This document shows, piece after piece, positions 12,816 through 27,589 of a DNA stretch of 64,000 bases. Location of the stretch: contig JACVTC010000173.1 in NCBI GenBank assembly GCA_016946835.1, positions 64,001 through 128,000 on the forward strand, in the 5' to 3' direction. The translations under genes were made by a program, and so were the position numbers. The DNA comes from Neocallimastix lanati (nom. inval.). Taxonomy: Eukaryota; Neocallimastigomycota; Neocallimastigomycetes; Neocallimastigales; Neocallimastigaceae. The first letter of the stretch is position 1. Every line of letters begins with the position of its first letter. The notes below the pieces were generated by a model. That model was given only the letters and a program-made list of their open reading frames with translations, was not told where the DNA came from and searched no databases.

Positions 12816-14483
12816 ATAAAAAATAAAAATTAAGATTTGTAACTAGATTGAAATATAAGGGGAAAAATAAATTAAAGATTGATTAATTCTGATTTTTTCA
12901 ATCTATATTATAATAAACGTATTAAATAAATGTGGCACATCTAATATTTTATTTTATTATACGTACATTAATTTAATATTACTATCAACAAAAAATTTAA
13001 TTTATAGAATAGTCTTTAATACTTTAATATAATTATTATATTATAAAATATTAACATTAGAATTTTATTTTTTTTTTTCATTTTTTGGTTATTATAATAT
13101 ATCTTTATTTTTGATAATATTAAAAATAAATAATTTAACAATTAATAATAATATTAGTATTAATATTAATTAGACTATGCTTTATATAAAGTAATAAAAA
13201 AAAAAAAAAAAAAAAAAAAATCAGGTTATTTTAGAATATAAATTTTAATGTACAACTTAAATTATAATAAATTTTATTTATTAAAATAAATATATATATT
13301 TTAATTATTTAGTAAAAGAAATTTAAAGATTAGTAAAATTTTATTATATTTTTTTTGTTTGCTTTATTCTAGAAAGAAAAAAAAAGAAACTTATTTTATT
13401 TTTTATTTTATTTTTTTTTTCTTTTAAAATTAATATTATTGAAATTATATTATATATTGAGTTTAGAAAATAGAAAATATAAATGTTATTATATCTAGAT
13501 GATATAAAATATAATTGATTTTCTTTATAAGTATTTTTTTTTAAATTTCTATTGTTTATTTATTTTGTAAATAACTTTTTATTAATTCATTTATTTAACA
13601 AATAATTTTATATTCATTTATTTTATGTAGTTTTTTTATTTTTTTATAAAAAAAGCGTTACAAATATTAAATTATTCTTTAATTACATACTTTTATATCA
13701 ATACATTTTATTTTATACTTTAAACCAATTACATTATATTACATTAAATATTAAATATTAAATATTTGAGAATAATGAATGATTATTTATTTATTTATTT
13801 ATTTGTTTTTATCACATATTTAATTCTTAATTAGTAAATAATTAGATTAGAGTTCATTTTGTGCTTTTTTTTTTTTTTTTTTTTTTTATGATTTTCAATT
13901 AGTAATTTATAGAAATCTCAAAGTGGAAAGAAATCCAATATTTTCATTTATAAATCAATGGATTATTTACGTATACATTATTTTAAGAATAGAATTAAGT
14001 AATAAAAACATTTTTATTCTACAGAATAAATATTGAATTCTTATTTTATTTTATTTTATTTTATTAATAATAATCTGTATTGTTATTAATTTATTATGTT
14101 ATTGTTATAAATAAAATTTATAAATATGAAAATGATAAAAAAAAATTATAGGCCTTTCAAAAATAAGGATTATTTTTTTTCATATATCAAACCAATTTTT
14201 AATAAAAATAAAGTTAAATAATAGTAAAAAAAAAAATTAATGGGGTTACACAAAATTAAACAGATATGAAGTTTATTAATAACTTTTCATATATTGATTA
14301 TAGTTACTATTTAATTTTAATTAATAATATTTATTTATTGTTTCAGTTAAATATATAATGAATATATATTGAACATATATTGTATATTTGGTTAAATATG
14401 TAATCAATATATTATTTTAATGTTAATTTGAAATTTATATTATGGCTAATAATTATTAAACATATCTTCTAGACAAAAATAAA

Positions 14484-14702
<219 letters not shown>

Positions 14703-15260
14703 TTAATAAAAAAAAAAAAAAATAAAATAAAATAAAAAAAAAATTATTTAATATATATATTATTTGCTTATAATAATTAGGCATTCATAGGGCATATTAA
14801 TGCATAATTAAAATAAATTATTAATATATTCTTAATATACTAGGAGTATAATAACGGTTAAATTAATTATGAAGTATAAATAAAGAAAAAAAGAATATAT
14901 ATTTTTTTTTTTTTACTAAAAAAAAAAAAAAAATTATAAATATTTAAATTTAAATAATAATACTATTAAAAATTACAATAAGTTGCCAAAGTGTTTATTA
15001 TTTAAATTTAATTAGAATATAACAATATTATAAAATAAAACTTATTTAAAATCAATAGATATAAATAGAATAATATATACAATAATTTAATTTATAAAAT
15101 TAAAAAAAAATTAATATATATTTGCTGATAAATCATTAATAATAATAATAACAACAAAATAAAACAAAACAAAAGAAAACAAAAAAAAAAAAAAGCACTT
15201 TATTTTAAAAAAAAAAGGCACTTTATTTCATAATAAAATAATTAAATAATATTTCAAAAA

Positions 15261-18200
15261 ATGAAATCAAAAAAAGATTCAAAAAATAATAAATTAAAGC
15301 AACCATTATTAAATGAGGTTGGAGGAGAGCAAGTTGAAAATGTTTCATACTTTCAACTATATAGATATTCTAATGGTAAAGAAAAATTGATGATTTTTGT
15401 TGGTATACTTGGTGCTCTCTTACAAGGTGCTACTCTTCCTTTTATGTAAATATTAACAATTAATACTTATGTATTTTTTATATTTATATATTTAATATAT
15501 ATATATGTTTAAATTTAATAAATAATTGGACATTTAATATATTTATTTATTATTATAAAAAATTAATTTAATATTGATATTCATTTTAATATGAATTTTT
15601 TTAAATTTGATATTTTTATATAAAATTAAATAAAATTAAATAAAAGGATTAATTCTATGGGTGAAATGACAAATGTTTTTGTATCACTTGTTGTTAATAC
15701 AACTGTGAAAAAGATTATTGGTATTAGTGATGATAATATTTTAAAGGATTTAATTGATATGGTTATTACAAACAAATCTGGGGATATTCAAAGTAATATT
15801 GCTAGTTTTAAGCAAAAACATCCAAAGTTTAATATTGAGGAATCTTTAAAACAATTTAAAGAATCAGATTATTCAAGTTATGATTTAAGTGCTTCTAGTA
15901 GTAGTTTTGAATTTAAAACTCTTGATACCATTTTCAGTGATATTTATAAATTTTTAATTATTCTTGGTATCATTGGTATTGTTTCCTTTATTGCATCCTT
16001 CCTTTTTAATGCTTATTTAAGTGTTTCATCATCACGCCAAATTTTAAGAATTCGTGCCTTAGTTTTCAATTCTTTAATGAAACAAGAAATTGCTTGGCAT
16101 GAAAAGACAAGTCCGGGTGAATTATCTTCCAGAATTATTAGTGATACTATTTTAATTGAAGAAGGTATTGGTGTTAGAATAGGTATCTTACTTCAAAATA
16201 TTTGTACCTTTGTGGCTTGTTTTATCATTGCTTTCTTCAATGGTTGGAAATTAACTTTATATATGGCTATAATTTTACCAATTCTTATTGTTATTGTTAC
16301 TGTTATGGGTACAGTTTTAACTAAATTCACAAAAAAATCTCAAGATGCTTATGGTGTTGTTGGTGGTATTGCTCAAGAAGCATTCTCTCAAATTCGTACT
16401 ATTGTTTCATTTGGTAATGAACAAAAAGAAATTGATCGTTATGTTAATAAATTAAAACCAACTAGAAAGTATGGTATGATTAGAGCTCAAACTTTCGGTA
16501 TATGTTTAGGTTTAATTTTCTGTGTTGTATACTGTTCCTATAGTATTGCTTTTGTTAAGGGCGCAGATTTTATTAATGATGGTACAATGGTCGGTGGTGA
16601 TGTTCTTAAGGTGTTCATGGGTGTAATGATGGGTGCTATGTCAATTTCAGGATGTGGAAATATTATGAATTCTTTTAGTGAAGCTACTGGTGCTGCATCC
16701 AAGTTGTTCCATATTATTGAAAGAAAACCAAAGATTGATGCTGAAGTTGGTGAACGTCCAGAAAAGCCAGTTCATGGGGAAATTGAATTCCGTAATGTTC
16801 GTTTCAGTTATCCTGCAAGACCTGATGTTGAAATTTTGAAGGGAATTAGCTTTAAATGCCATCCAGGTCAAACGGTTGCCCTTGTTGGTGCGTCTGGATC
16901 CGGTAAGTCAACTATTGTTCAATTATTAGAAAGATATTATGTTAAGAGTGAAGGTGAAATTTTAATTGATGGTAAACCAATTGAAGATTACAATATTCAT
17001 TGGTTACGTACTCAAATTGGTCTTGTTTCCCAAGAACCAACTTTATTTGATGCTACCATTTCTGAAAATATTGCTATTAATTGTCCAAATGCTACACAAG
17101 AACAAATAGAAGCTGCTGCTAAATTAGCTAATGCTCATGATTTCATTTCAAAATTACCAAAGGGATACCAAACTAGTACTGGTGAAAGAGGTTTACAATT
17201 AAGTGGTGGTCAAAAACAACGTATTTGTATTGCTCGTGCCTTAATGGTCAACCCAAAGATTTTATTATTAGATGAAGCTACTTCTGCTTTAGATAATCAA
17301 TCTGAAAAGGTAGTTCAAGCTGCTTTAGATTCAGCTTCTTCTGGAAGATCTACTTTAGTTATTGCTCATCGTCTTACCACCGTTAAGGATGCTGATTTAA
17401 TTATTGTTATGGATAAGGGTGTCATCATTGAATCTGGTAATCATGAAGAATTAATGGCTAAGAAGAATATCTATTATAATCTTGTTAAGAATCAAGAAAT
17501 GAATGTTAAAGAAAATGAAGGTTCTGATGAAGAGGGAGAAGTTGATCCAGATGCTATTACTATGAAACCAATTGAAATTGAAGAAAATGATGCTGCTTCT
17601 GATTCTGAACTTTTAAATAAACGTGAAACAACAACATTATCACGCATTATTTCTAATATTTCTAATGCTTCATTTAGTCGCCGTAATACCACAATGACTA
17701 GTTTTAAATCAAAGAGCAGTAAAAATGCTGCTGCTCTTCCTGAAAGAGGAATACTTGCTAGTATGAATTGGAAGCGTTACTTATCTTATAATAAACCTGT
17801 ATGGTGGGCTAATTTATTAGGATGTATTGGTGCTATGTTTAATGGTAGTATTCAACCAATGTTTGCTTTTATTTTCGCTTCCGCTATGAATGTATTTAAT
17901 GAACAAGGTCAGAAATTAGAAGAGGATAGTAAATTCTGGGGTTTAATGTTTGTTTTACTTGGTGTTGCTAATTTCTTCTCGTTCTATTGTCAAATTGGTG
18001 GATTCTCTACTGCTGGTGAATATTTATCCTATACCTTACGTAAGGAAATGTATAATTCTATGATTAGGCAAGAAGTTGGATTCTTTGATACCAATGATAT
18101 TGGTAGTGGTAACGAAGGACCAGGTGGTGGTGGACCAGGTGGTACCACAACTAGTACTGGTACATTAACTGCTAAATTATCTACTGAAGCCGGTTTAGTT

Positions 18201-19571
18201 CAAGGTTTAAATATTAATATGGGATCAGTTTTAGAAATTATTATTACCATTGTTGTTGGTTTTGGTGTTGCTTTCTTCAATGGCTGGAAGTTAACCTTAA
18301 TTTTATTATGTGTTGTTCCATTCCTTTTCTTTGGTACTTTCCTTCAAATGACTTCAAACAAGAATAAAACTGAAGAAAAGCGTCGTGTTCTTGAAAATAG
18401 TACTAAGGTTGCCGTTGAAGCAATTGTCAGTGTTAAGACTGTTTATGCTCTCAACTTGGAGGAACATTTCACTAAACTCTATGAAGAAAAGTTAGTTGAA
18501 CCAGAGAAACGTCTTGAGCGTAAGTTCTATATTAGTAGTGTTGGTACTGGTTTCAGTAATGCTGTAGCCTTCTTTGCTTACATTATTGGTTTCTATGTAG
18601 GTGCCATTTTCATTAAGAATGGAGAATTAGAATTCCAAAACATGTTTAGAGTTTTAATGGCTATTATTTTCACAGCTATGGCTGTCGGTAGAGCTAGTTC
18701 CATTGCTCCAGATTATGATAAGGCTGCTGAAGCCTTCGGTCATGTTTTAGAAATTATTGATCGTCCTTCAAAGATTAATGCCAGTGATCCAAAGGGTATT
18801 AAGGATATTCCATTCAATGGAAATATTTCCTTCAATAATCTTCGTTTCCGTTATCCTTCACGTCCAAATATTACCGTTTTACGTCTTGGTGAAGGTAAGA
18901 TTGAAGTTCCAGAAGGTAAAATGTTAGCTCTTGTTGGTGGAAGTGGTTGCGGTAAGAGTACCATTATTGGTTTATTACCACGTTGGTATGATGCTCAACA
19001 TGGTGAAGTGCTTATTGATGGTCAAAAGAATACCGATTTAAATATTAGATGGATGCGTGAACATATTGGTATTGTTAATCAGGAACCAAGTCTTTTCAAT
19101 ATTTCTATTAGAGAAAATATACGTTATGGTAAGGAAGATGCTACCGATGAAGAAATTGAAGAAGCTGCCAAGAAGGCTAATATTCATGACTTTATTATGT
19201 CTCTTCCAGAGGGTTATGATACTTTAGTTGGTGGATTAGGTACTTCTCAAATGAGTGGTGGTCAAAAACAACGTGTTGCCATTGCTCGTGCTATGGTACG
19301 TAATCCAAAGGTATTATTATTAGATGAAGCTACTTCTGCTTTAGATGCCGAATCGGAATTGATTGTTCAAAAGGCATTGGAAGAAGCCTCTCAAGGTCGT
19401 ACCACTATTACTATTGCTCATCGTTTATCCACCATTAGAAATGCTGATATTATTGTGGTGATGAAGGAAGGTAGAATTAAAGAAATGGGTAATCATGAAG
19501 AATTAATGAATAAGAAGGGTGAATATTATGAAATGGTTTTAGCCGGTGATGGTGGTGTTCACAAAAATTAA
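15261..19571 (+). CDS. ABCB-type full ABC transporter (P-glycoprotein/MDR-like), 2 exons
   Basis: Exons 15261-15445 and 15647-19571 join as AT|G across a GT-AG intron and give 1369 aa. The layout is TMD1-NBD1-TMD2-NBD2. NBD1 has Walker A GASGSGKST (about 476), signature LSGGQKQR (about 580) and Walker B ILLLDEATSALD (about 600). NBD2 has GGSGCGKST (about 1160), MSGGQKQR (about 1263) and VLLLDEATSALD (about 1284). Both sites keep the A-loop, Walker and signature residues, so two ATP sites should be competent. This is the family of membrane exporters of hydrophobic compounds or peptides; the substrate cannot be told. The first extracellular loop is long (about residues 70-155). TMD2 contains a Gly/Pro-rich insert near residue 885 before TGTLTAKLSTEA. 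An acidic/Ser-rich linker (about 690-760) joins the halves. Third codon positions hold more C/G than in neighbouring genes, suggesting good expression. Confidence 0.95.
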
Positions 19572-20569
19572 ATTTGAAAATTTTTTTAAAAAAAAAAAAA
19601 AAATTATATTAAACTATCAGTCTTCTTAATTTTAATTTTAATTACCATTTTTTATTTTAATTATATATATATATATATATAAAATAATGAATTTTTAAAT
19701 TTTAATAATATATATATATATTTTATTTTATTCAATTAAAGTTTTTTTAAATTATTTTATTATTATTATTATTTTTTTTTTAAAAAAAAATAATACCAAA
19801 GCAATATATATTTAAATAATATATGTATATAGAAAAAAAAATTTTTTTTTCTTATCATCAATCATGCTTTTATAGAATATAATATTATAAAAATAAAAAA
19901 GAATTTTTTTTTTTTTTTTTTTTTTTTTTCGAATTTTTTTTTTCTAATCCTTTTTTATCTTTTAATTTTAAAGATAAAACAAAAAAAAAAATTTTTTTTG
20001 AATACCTATTATAAAATTAAAAAAAAAAAAAAAAAAAGAAAAAAAAGAAAAAAAAATTATAATATTATAAACAAGGCGCATAAGAAAAAAAAAATTAATA
20101 ATTAAGTTATTAATATTAATTTTTTTTTTTTTTTTATATATATATATATTTTATAATTTCATTCATTAATATATATAAATTCATAAATAATTAAATAAAA
20201 TAAATTATTAAAAAAGAAATAATAATAATGTACTAGTAATAATAGTAATAATAATAATAATAATAATAAAAATTATAATTTATTTATTATTATTTATATT
20301 TATTTTATTTTTTTTTTTTAAAAAAAATAATTCCAAACAAACAATTAAACAAGAAAAAAAGAAATAAAATAAAATAAAATAAAATAAAATCAAAAAAAAA
20401 AAAAAAAAAAAAAAAAAGCAATTAAATAAAATAAAATAAAATAAAAAAAATAAGTTTATATATATATTCGTATTTATATATATATATTTCTGTTTATTTA
20501 TTATTTATTTTTCATTAATACGTAAATCTTTATTGACTTACTTTAGTTTATCTATGACATATTTAAATA

Positions 20570-20601
<32 letters not shown>

Positions 20602-20847
20602 TTATTTTTTTTTTTTCATTGTTAGTTATGATGTTTTTATTTGTTTATTTATTTATTTATTTTTTTTGTTTATTGATTTGTTTTTATCTTATTTATTATA
20701 TTTATTATTTATTTTATTTATATATATATATTTTTTTCTTTTATTATTATACCTTGATTCTTTGATTTCTTTTTATTCTTTACTAAAATATTACAATAAC
20801 AATAACAACAATAATAAATATATATATAAAAGAATAATAAATAAAAA

Positions 20848-20883
<36 letters not shown>

Positions 20884-20885
20884 CA

Positions 20886-21772
20886 ATAAAATAAAATAAA
20901 ATAAAATAAAATAAAATAAAATAAAATAAAATAAAATAAAATAAAATAAAATAAAATAAAATAAAATAAAATAAAATAAAATAAAATAAAATAAAATAAA
21001 AATAAAATAAAAATAAAATAAAATAAAATAAAATAAAATAAAATAAAATAAAATAAAATAAAATATAATAAAATAAAATAAAATAAAATAAAATAAAATA
21101 AAATAAAATAAAATAAAATATAATAAAATAAAATAAAATAAAATAAAATAAAATAAAATAAAATAAAATAAAATAAAATAAATAAAATAAAATAAAATAA
21201 AATAAAATAAAATAAAATAAAATAAAATAAAATAAAATAAAATAAAATAAAATAAATAATGAAGTAATATAAAAGAATAAAGTATTAATAAAAATAAAAT
21301 AAAATAAAATAAAATAAAATAAAATAAAATAAAATAAAATAAAATAAAATAAAATAAAATAAAATAAAATAAAATAAATAATGAAGTAATATAAAAGAAT
21401 AAAGTATTAATAAAAATAAAATAAAATAAAATAAATAGTAGAATATTAAAAATAAAGTACAGATTGAATAAAATAAAATAAAATAAAATAAAATAAAATA
21501 AAATAAAATAAAATAAAATAAAATAAATAAATAAAATAAATAAAATAAAATAAAATAAAATAAATAAATAAAATAAAATAAAATAAAATAAAATAAAATA
21601 AAATAAAATAAAATAAAATAAAATAAAATAAAATAAAATAAAATAAAATAAAATAAAATAAAATAAATAAAATAAAATAAAATAAATAAAATAAAATAAA
21701 ATAAAATAAAATAAAATAAAATAAAATAAAATAAAATAAATAAAATAAAATAAAATAAAATAAAAATAAAAA
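20886..21772. repeat. AAAAT pentanucleotide array, about 0.89 kb
   Basis: Nearly uninterrupted TAAAA units extend over about 890 bp. Units lacking one A occur in clusters. A 45-bp unique-looking block containing TAATGAAGTAATATAAAAG occurs twice (near 21256 and 21379), about 123 bp apart, so part of the array was copied as a higher-order segment rather than by single-unit slippage. Confidence 0.95.
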
Positions 21773-21823
21773 CAAAAAAAAAAAAGTTAATATATATATT
21801 AGTATTTATATACATATTTCTGT

Positions 21824-22102
21824 TTATAATGAGTTTTAATTATTTATTAATTAATTACTTTTTCATTATTACCTTAATTTTTGATTTTCTTTTTTAAATA
21901 TTTTTTAATGAAATATGAATAAAAATAAAAATAGAAATAAATAAAAATTAATAAAAATAAATAAAAAATAAAAATAAATATATTTATATATAAAGTAAAA
22001 TAAATTAAAATAACTATGAATTTTTTGGGTATAACAATTTATACTTTTTAATTTTTTAATTTTTTTTTTTTTTTTCAATTCTTAAACTCTAATTTGTCTA
22101 TA

Positions 22103-22142
<40 letters not shown>

Positions 22143-22640
22143 TAATCTTATTTTTTTCTCCTTTAATGAAAAACTATAAATCTAAAAGAAAAAAATTTTT
22201 CCTTATAATATTTAAAATTATATATATAAATATAAAAATAAATCCAATAATAATAATAATAATTAATAAGAATATATATAAATATATAAAACTTTTTTAA
22301 TTATAATGAGTTTTAATTATTTATTAATTACTTTTTCATTATTACCTTAATTTTTGATTTTCTTTTTTAAATATTTTTTAATGAAATGTGAATAAAAATA
22401 AAAAATAATATATATATATAAAAATAATTAAAATAACCATGAATTTTGGGTATAACAATTTATACTTTTTTATTTTTATTTTTTTTTTTTCATTTCTTAA
22501 ATTCTATTTTGTCAATATATATTAATTGTTATTTTTTTTTTCATATTTTTTTTCTCCACTAATGAAAAATCAATCTAAAAATTCTTGAAAAAATTTTTCC
22601 TTATAATTATATATATAAATATAAACATAAATAAAAATAT
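21824..22640 (+). repeat. tandem segmental duplication, two copies offset by about 477 bp
   Basis: Copy 1 (about 21824-22245) and copy 2 (about 22302-22640) share TAATGAGTTTTAATTATTTA, then TTTTTCATTATTACCTTAAT, then GGGTATAACAATTTATACTT and CCTTATAAT in the same order. Copy 1 alone has gained a TAT triplet run. A weaker third relative lies left of the pentanucleotide array near 20440-20770. No coding content. Confidence 0.75.
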
Positions 22641-24426
22641 ATTTTTCATAATTGTTTTTAAATTATTTTTTGTGTACAAAATTTTTTTTTAATAAAAATA
22701 TATATATAAGTACATAAATATCTTTATATATCTATATATATCTATATATATTAAATTATTAAATTATTAAATTTTGAAAGAAATTATTAGTTATTATTAG
22801 TATTTTTTTGGTATATGAAATTTGGTAAAAAGAAAAGGAGATAAAATTTATGTCACCAATAAATTTTTTTTATATAGAATGTATTTTATTTAAAAAACTT
22901 TATTTTTATGATTAATTTTTAATTAAAAAAATAAAAAAATAAAAAAATAAAAAAAAAAAAAAATAGATCTATATCTATATTTATGTATATGTTTTTAAAG
23001 AGAATCTACTTAACCCATAACAGTAAATTAATTATGATAGATTGATAATAACAATAAATAAAATTATATTAAAACTTAATAAAAAAAAATTTTTTTTTAT
23101 TAATAATGACCTATATATAAATATATATATATTTTTTTAAAAATATATAGAATTGTCATATTAAACTTTTTATTATAAAATTATAACTTAAAAATTTTTA
23201 AATATTGTACTTACTTTTCCAACATCTTATTAAATTCTAAAATTTATTTTAATATTTAATATATATATATATATATAATTTTTTTTTTTAAAGTTTTTAA
23301 GAAAGTAATAATATAAAATAATTATATTAATATGTTTTTTAAATAGAAATTCCTTTAGATGAAATATATAAAATATTATTTATACTAATATTGCTTATAA
23401 AATAAATGATTTTTATATTTATAATACTTTAATAAAAATAATATTTGTTTTTATTATATGAATTAAATAATATATCATTTATATTAATATCATTTATATT
23501 AATATCATTTATTTAATAAAGGGGTTTCATTCAAAGATTTATATAAGAAAAAATTAATGTAATAAAGTATTTAAAGTATTTAGTATCATTAAACAAGTAT
23601 TTTTATTCATTACAATCATTAAAAATTAAATAAATACTATAATATATATTTATAAGTTTTTTTTGAAGTAATTATACTATCATAATATTAGTCTATTTAT
23701 TGAAAAATATATAATAATTAAATATAGATAATTATTTTATATATTTTTCAATAAATAGATTAAGATAAAATATAAAATATAAATAATAAATATATATTGG
23801 CTTTAAAAACTTACCTTAATATTATCATTAATTTTCATTAATGATAATTTTCAATAGTTTTTTTTTTATTTAAAATATATATCAAATAAAATAAATTTTC
23901 AAAAAAAAAAAATATTCAAAAAAAAAAAAAAAAAAAAGAAAAATATATATATATATATAAATTATATATTTATAGGGAAAAAAAGTAATTAGTCTTTTTT
24001 TTTTTTTGTTATTATCATAAAATATATTTATCACAATTATTTACCAGTTATTATTTATAAAGAAAAAAATATTAAAAATAACAATAATTATTGTGATATA
24101 TATAAATATTTAGGTGTTAATAAAAAAACCTTTATTGTTAGTATAATATTTTTTATATTAATTATATAATTATGTTATAAATTGGCGAACGCCATCGATC
24201 ATTTTTTTTTATAAATATTAAATTATTTATTGCATTTATTGAATATAATATTTTAAGGTTTTATTTAAATTATTTTATATTCATTATATATTATATATAT
24301 ATATTTTAATAAATATATTATATTTATAATATATAATAAATTATATAATTAAAATCAAAAATTATAATTTTTATAATTAAATAAAGTTGCATGAAAGGAT
24401 TTAATAATTAAAAAAAAAAAAAAAAG

Positions 24427-24618
24427 TTATTTAATTTTTTTAGTTTATCTTGTTTATTTATATATTTTTAGTATTATTTAAATTATATATTATTTAATTT
24501 TTTTAGTTTATCTTGTTTATTTATATATTTTTAGTATTATTTAAATTATATATTATTTAATTTTTTTAGTTTATCTTGTTTATTTATATATTTTTAGTAT
24601 TATTTAAATTATATATTA
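24427..24618 (+). repeat. 63-bp tandem repeat, 3 copies
   Basis: Units start at 24427, 24490 and 24553. Each begins TTATTTAATTTTTTTAG and contains TTATCTTGTTTATTTATA. The copies look identical, so the amplification is recent. Confidence 0.95.
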
Positions 24619-25255
24619 TTGAAGTATTTTATTTTATTTTATTTTATTTTAATTATATTTTATCTTATTTTATTTGAAATTTTTTGTAATTGCTTTATTT
24701 TATTTTATTTTTTTTATTTTTTAATTTAAAGTTATAAATTAAATAATATTTAATATTTATTAAAATATTTAAATATCTGATTGCTTAATATATATATGCA
24801 ATTTTTTTTTAAACAAACCAATAAATAATATAAACAGTATTTTATTCCTAGTGTATAAAATGATTAGGTTATACTTTTATCTTTAAAAGTAACTAACTAT
24901 TAATTTAAAATTTGAGTTTTTATTCGGAATTATATTTAATTTAAAAATTGAATTTTTATTCCGAATTATATTTAAATTTTTTTTTCCCCTTTTCATTTAT
25001 TTATTAATTTCTAAATATATGACAATATATATATAATTTTTTTTTTTTTTTTTATTTTATTTTTTTTTAGTTTAATAATAAAATACAAGATACAAAAATA
25101 AATTTAATTTAGAAATTTTGGAATTTTTATTTTTATTATATATATTTTATATTAATAATATATGTCATTATCATGTGAAAAAAAATAATTAAAATAAAAT
25201 TATTACTAATAAATAAATAATTATATTTTTATTTTAACCTAATTTTTAATTATAA

Positions 25256-25256
<1 letters not shown>

Positions 25257-25346
<90 letters not shown>

Positions 25347-25430
25347 ATACTTAAATAAATAAATAAATACCTAAATAAATAAATAAATATCTAAATAAAT
25401 AAATAAATAAACATAAATAAATAATAAATT
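25257..25430. repeat. ATAA tetranucleotide array
   Basis: About 40 copies of AATA, with variant CTTA/CCTA/TCTA units spaced regularly near 25349-25392, indicating small higher-order copying. It lies immediately left of the LTR-relic at 25450. Confidence 0.95.
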
Positions 25431-25449
25431 AAACAAAAGGTTTGAAATA

Positions 25450-26795
25450 AATGATTTAGGTTTTAATTTTTATCAATTCTATTTTATTATTTTTTATTAG
25501 AGTTAATAAATATTTATTTTTATTTCAGATCACAATGAAATTGTATCTTTATAATGTGGCTTATATATTAAAAATAAATTAATACATTTGAAACCTATTT
25601 TAAATTATATTTCAAATATATTTCACATATTCTAATGTTCACCCTTTAACCTAATTATTTTGAAAGAATAGTTTTTTAAATCAGTGAATAGGTGTTTTTT
25701 ATATTATATTTATCAAACGTGATTAAATTTTAATGATCATATACAAGACTACTTACTACTAATAATTATATTTATATTTTAAGCATATCAATGATATATA
25801 TAATATTTAAATCATTACCAATTTTTTATTTTTAATTATAACTTTATTGTGTATTTTTTTAAATTTATTTTTTTTTTGTGGATAAAATTGTTAAAACGTT
25901 TAATAATATTTCATTTTTACGGATAACACATTTAAGAATTTGATTATTGAGTAGTATTTAAAAGTTTTATATTATGGATTGGATACTCATTAGGATTTTA
26001 TACCATTCCATTATATAATTTAAGGCAAATCTCTGGTTTTAATGCTATCTTAAATGCTATTGTAAATATTCTTTGACTTTACATCACTTATTATTTAATT
26101 TAACTATAATTTTATTTTATGTCAATAAATTATTAAGTTTTATTTATTTATTTTAATCTTTAGCTTTAATTATAATCTATAAATATTTTTATTTTATTTT
26201 ATTTTTAATTTCTATATTATAGTTGTTAATTTATAAAGAGTCTTTTAAATTTCCATAGTATTTATGATATTCCTGTCTTGCGTAGTATTTCATGTTATCT
26301 TCAGGATACTTCTTTTATTTTTTCTTAAAAAGTTTTTTTTTTTTTATTCTTGTTTCTATTTTCTATTAAAAAATTTTTTTTATTATTGTAAGTTTTAAAA
26401 TTTATATTACTCATATTAATCATCTCAATATTGATCAATAATATGATTAATTAAAAAAAAAAAAAAAAAAAAAGATTAATAGAAACTATTATTATAATGT
26501 AAAATTTCAATTTTTTTTTTTTTTTTTTTTTTTTTCCTTGGTATTGTATAAGGTAATTGATTTATTTTCAAAGAACCATTTTTAATAGTTAGATTGTCAG
26601 ATGAAACTTTCAATCTCATAATAAACAGTAATTTGGGTTTTATAATTATGTCAGTTTTATTAATTTATCATATGATGAAGAGTTAACAGTTAACTAATAC
26701 TTTACTTTTAGTATATATTACAATGAAATTATATTTTTATAATGTGGCTTATATATTAATACATTTATAACTTATTTCATGCTCAATTTTGTGTA
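25450..26795 (-). mobile_element. degenerate relative of the short LTR element at 60248
   Basis: Two diverged LTR-like stretches (about 25450-25638 and 26628-26795) share ACAATGAAATT and ATAATGTGGCTTATATATTA. The left one ends CACATATTCTAATGTTC and is followed by ACCCTTTAACCTAATTATT. The complete element at 60248-61397 has the matching end CACATATTCTAACATTC followed by CCCCTTAAACCTAG. The interior shares TTTACATCACTT with that element. No open frames exist, and the right copy lacks its terminal bases. Orientation follows from the purine-rich tract read on the minus strand. Confidence 0.5.
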
Positions 26796-26856
26796 ATTGT
26801 ATAAAATTTTTATATTATTTTTCCATTTTTTTTCTTTAATAAATATCAAAAATTTA

Positions 26857-27135
26857 ATAATAAATAATAAATAATAAATAATTAAAATAAATAAATAATA
26901 AATAATAAATAAATAAATAATAAATAATAAATAATTGAATAATAAATAATAAATAAATAAATAATAAATAAATAAATAATAAATAAATAAATAAATAAAT
27001 AATAAGTAAATAAATAAATAATAAATAAATAAATAAATAAATAATAAGTAAATAAATAATAAATAAATAAATAAATAAATAATAAGTAAATAAATAATAA
27101 ATAAATAAATAAATAAATAATAAATAAATAAATCA
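26857..27135. repeat. AAAT/ATAAATAAT compound array
   Basis: Mixed 4-bp and 7-bp units of A and T, with a recurring block ATAATAAGTAAATAAATAA every 47-58 bp between 27000 and 27100. Intergenic and non-coding. Confidence 0.9.
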
Positions 27136-27589
27136 TAAATCATAAATATATATTTTTAAATTAAATAAGGCAATTAATGTTTTCATATAATTTTTTTATT
27201 CAGTACAGCATAAAATAAATTATACGTAGAGTAAAAAATGGTTATTTAGATAAAGTTTTTTTTATTTTTTATAATTTAATATTTATTACTATTTTTTTTA
27301 TATATATAAATAATGTAAATGTAAATAGTTAGATATATTATATATATTTAAAGGATTATTTAACCTTAAAAATGAGTATTTAAAATAAAATAAAAATAAA
27401 ATAGAAAAAAAAAAAGCAATAATTAAATTAATAAATACTGCCAATATTTTAATTTAATTATTTAATCTTTAATATTAAATTATAATATATAATTATTATA
27501 GAGTTTTAATATTTAAATAAAAGATAATATATCTTAATTATAGAACTATATAATTGTAAATCTAATTATTAATAAAAAATATAAAAAAT

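Noticed and set aside
24183-24194. TGGCGAACGCCA inverted motif, the only GC-rich spot in several kb
   Set aside because: The loop would be only 2 nt and nothing around it suggests a gene or known site; possibly a remnant. Not enough to call.
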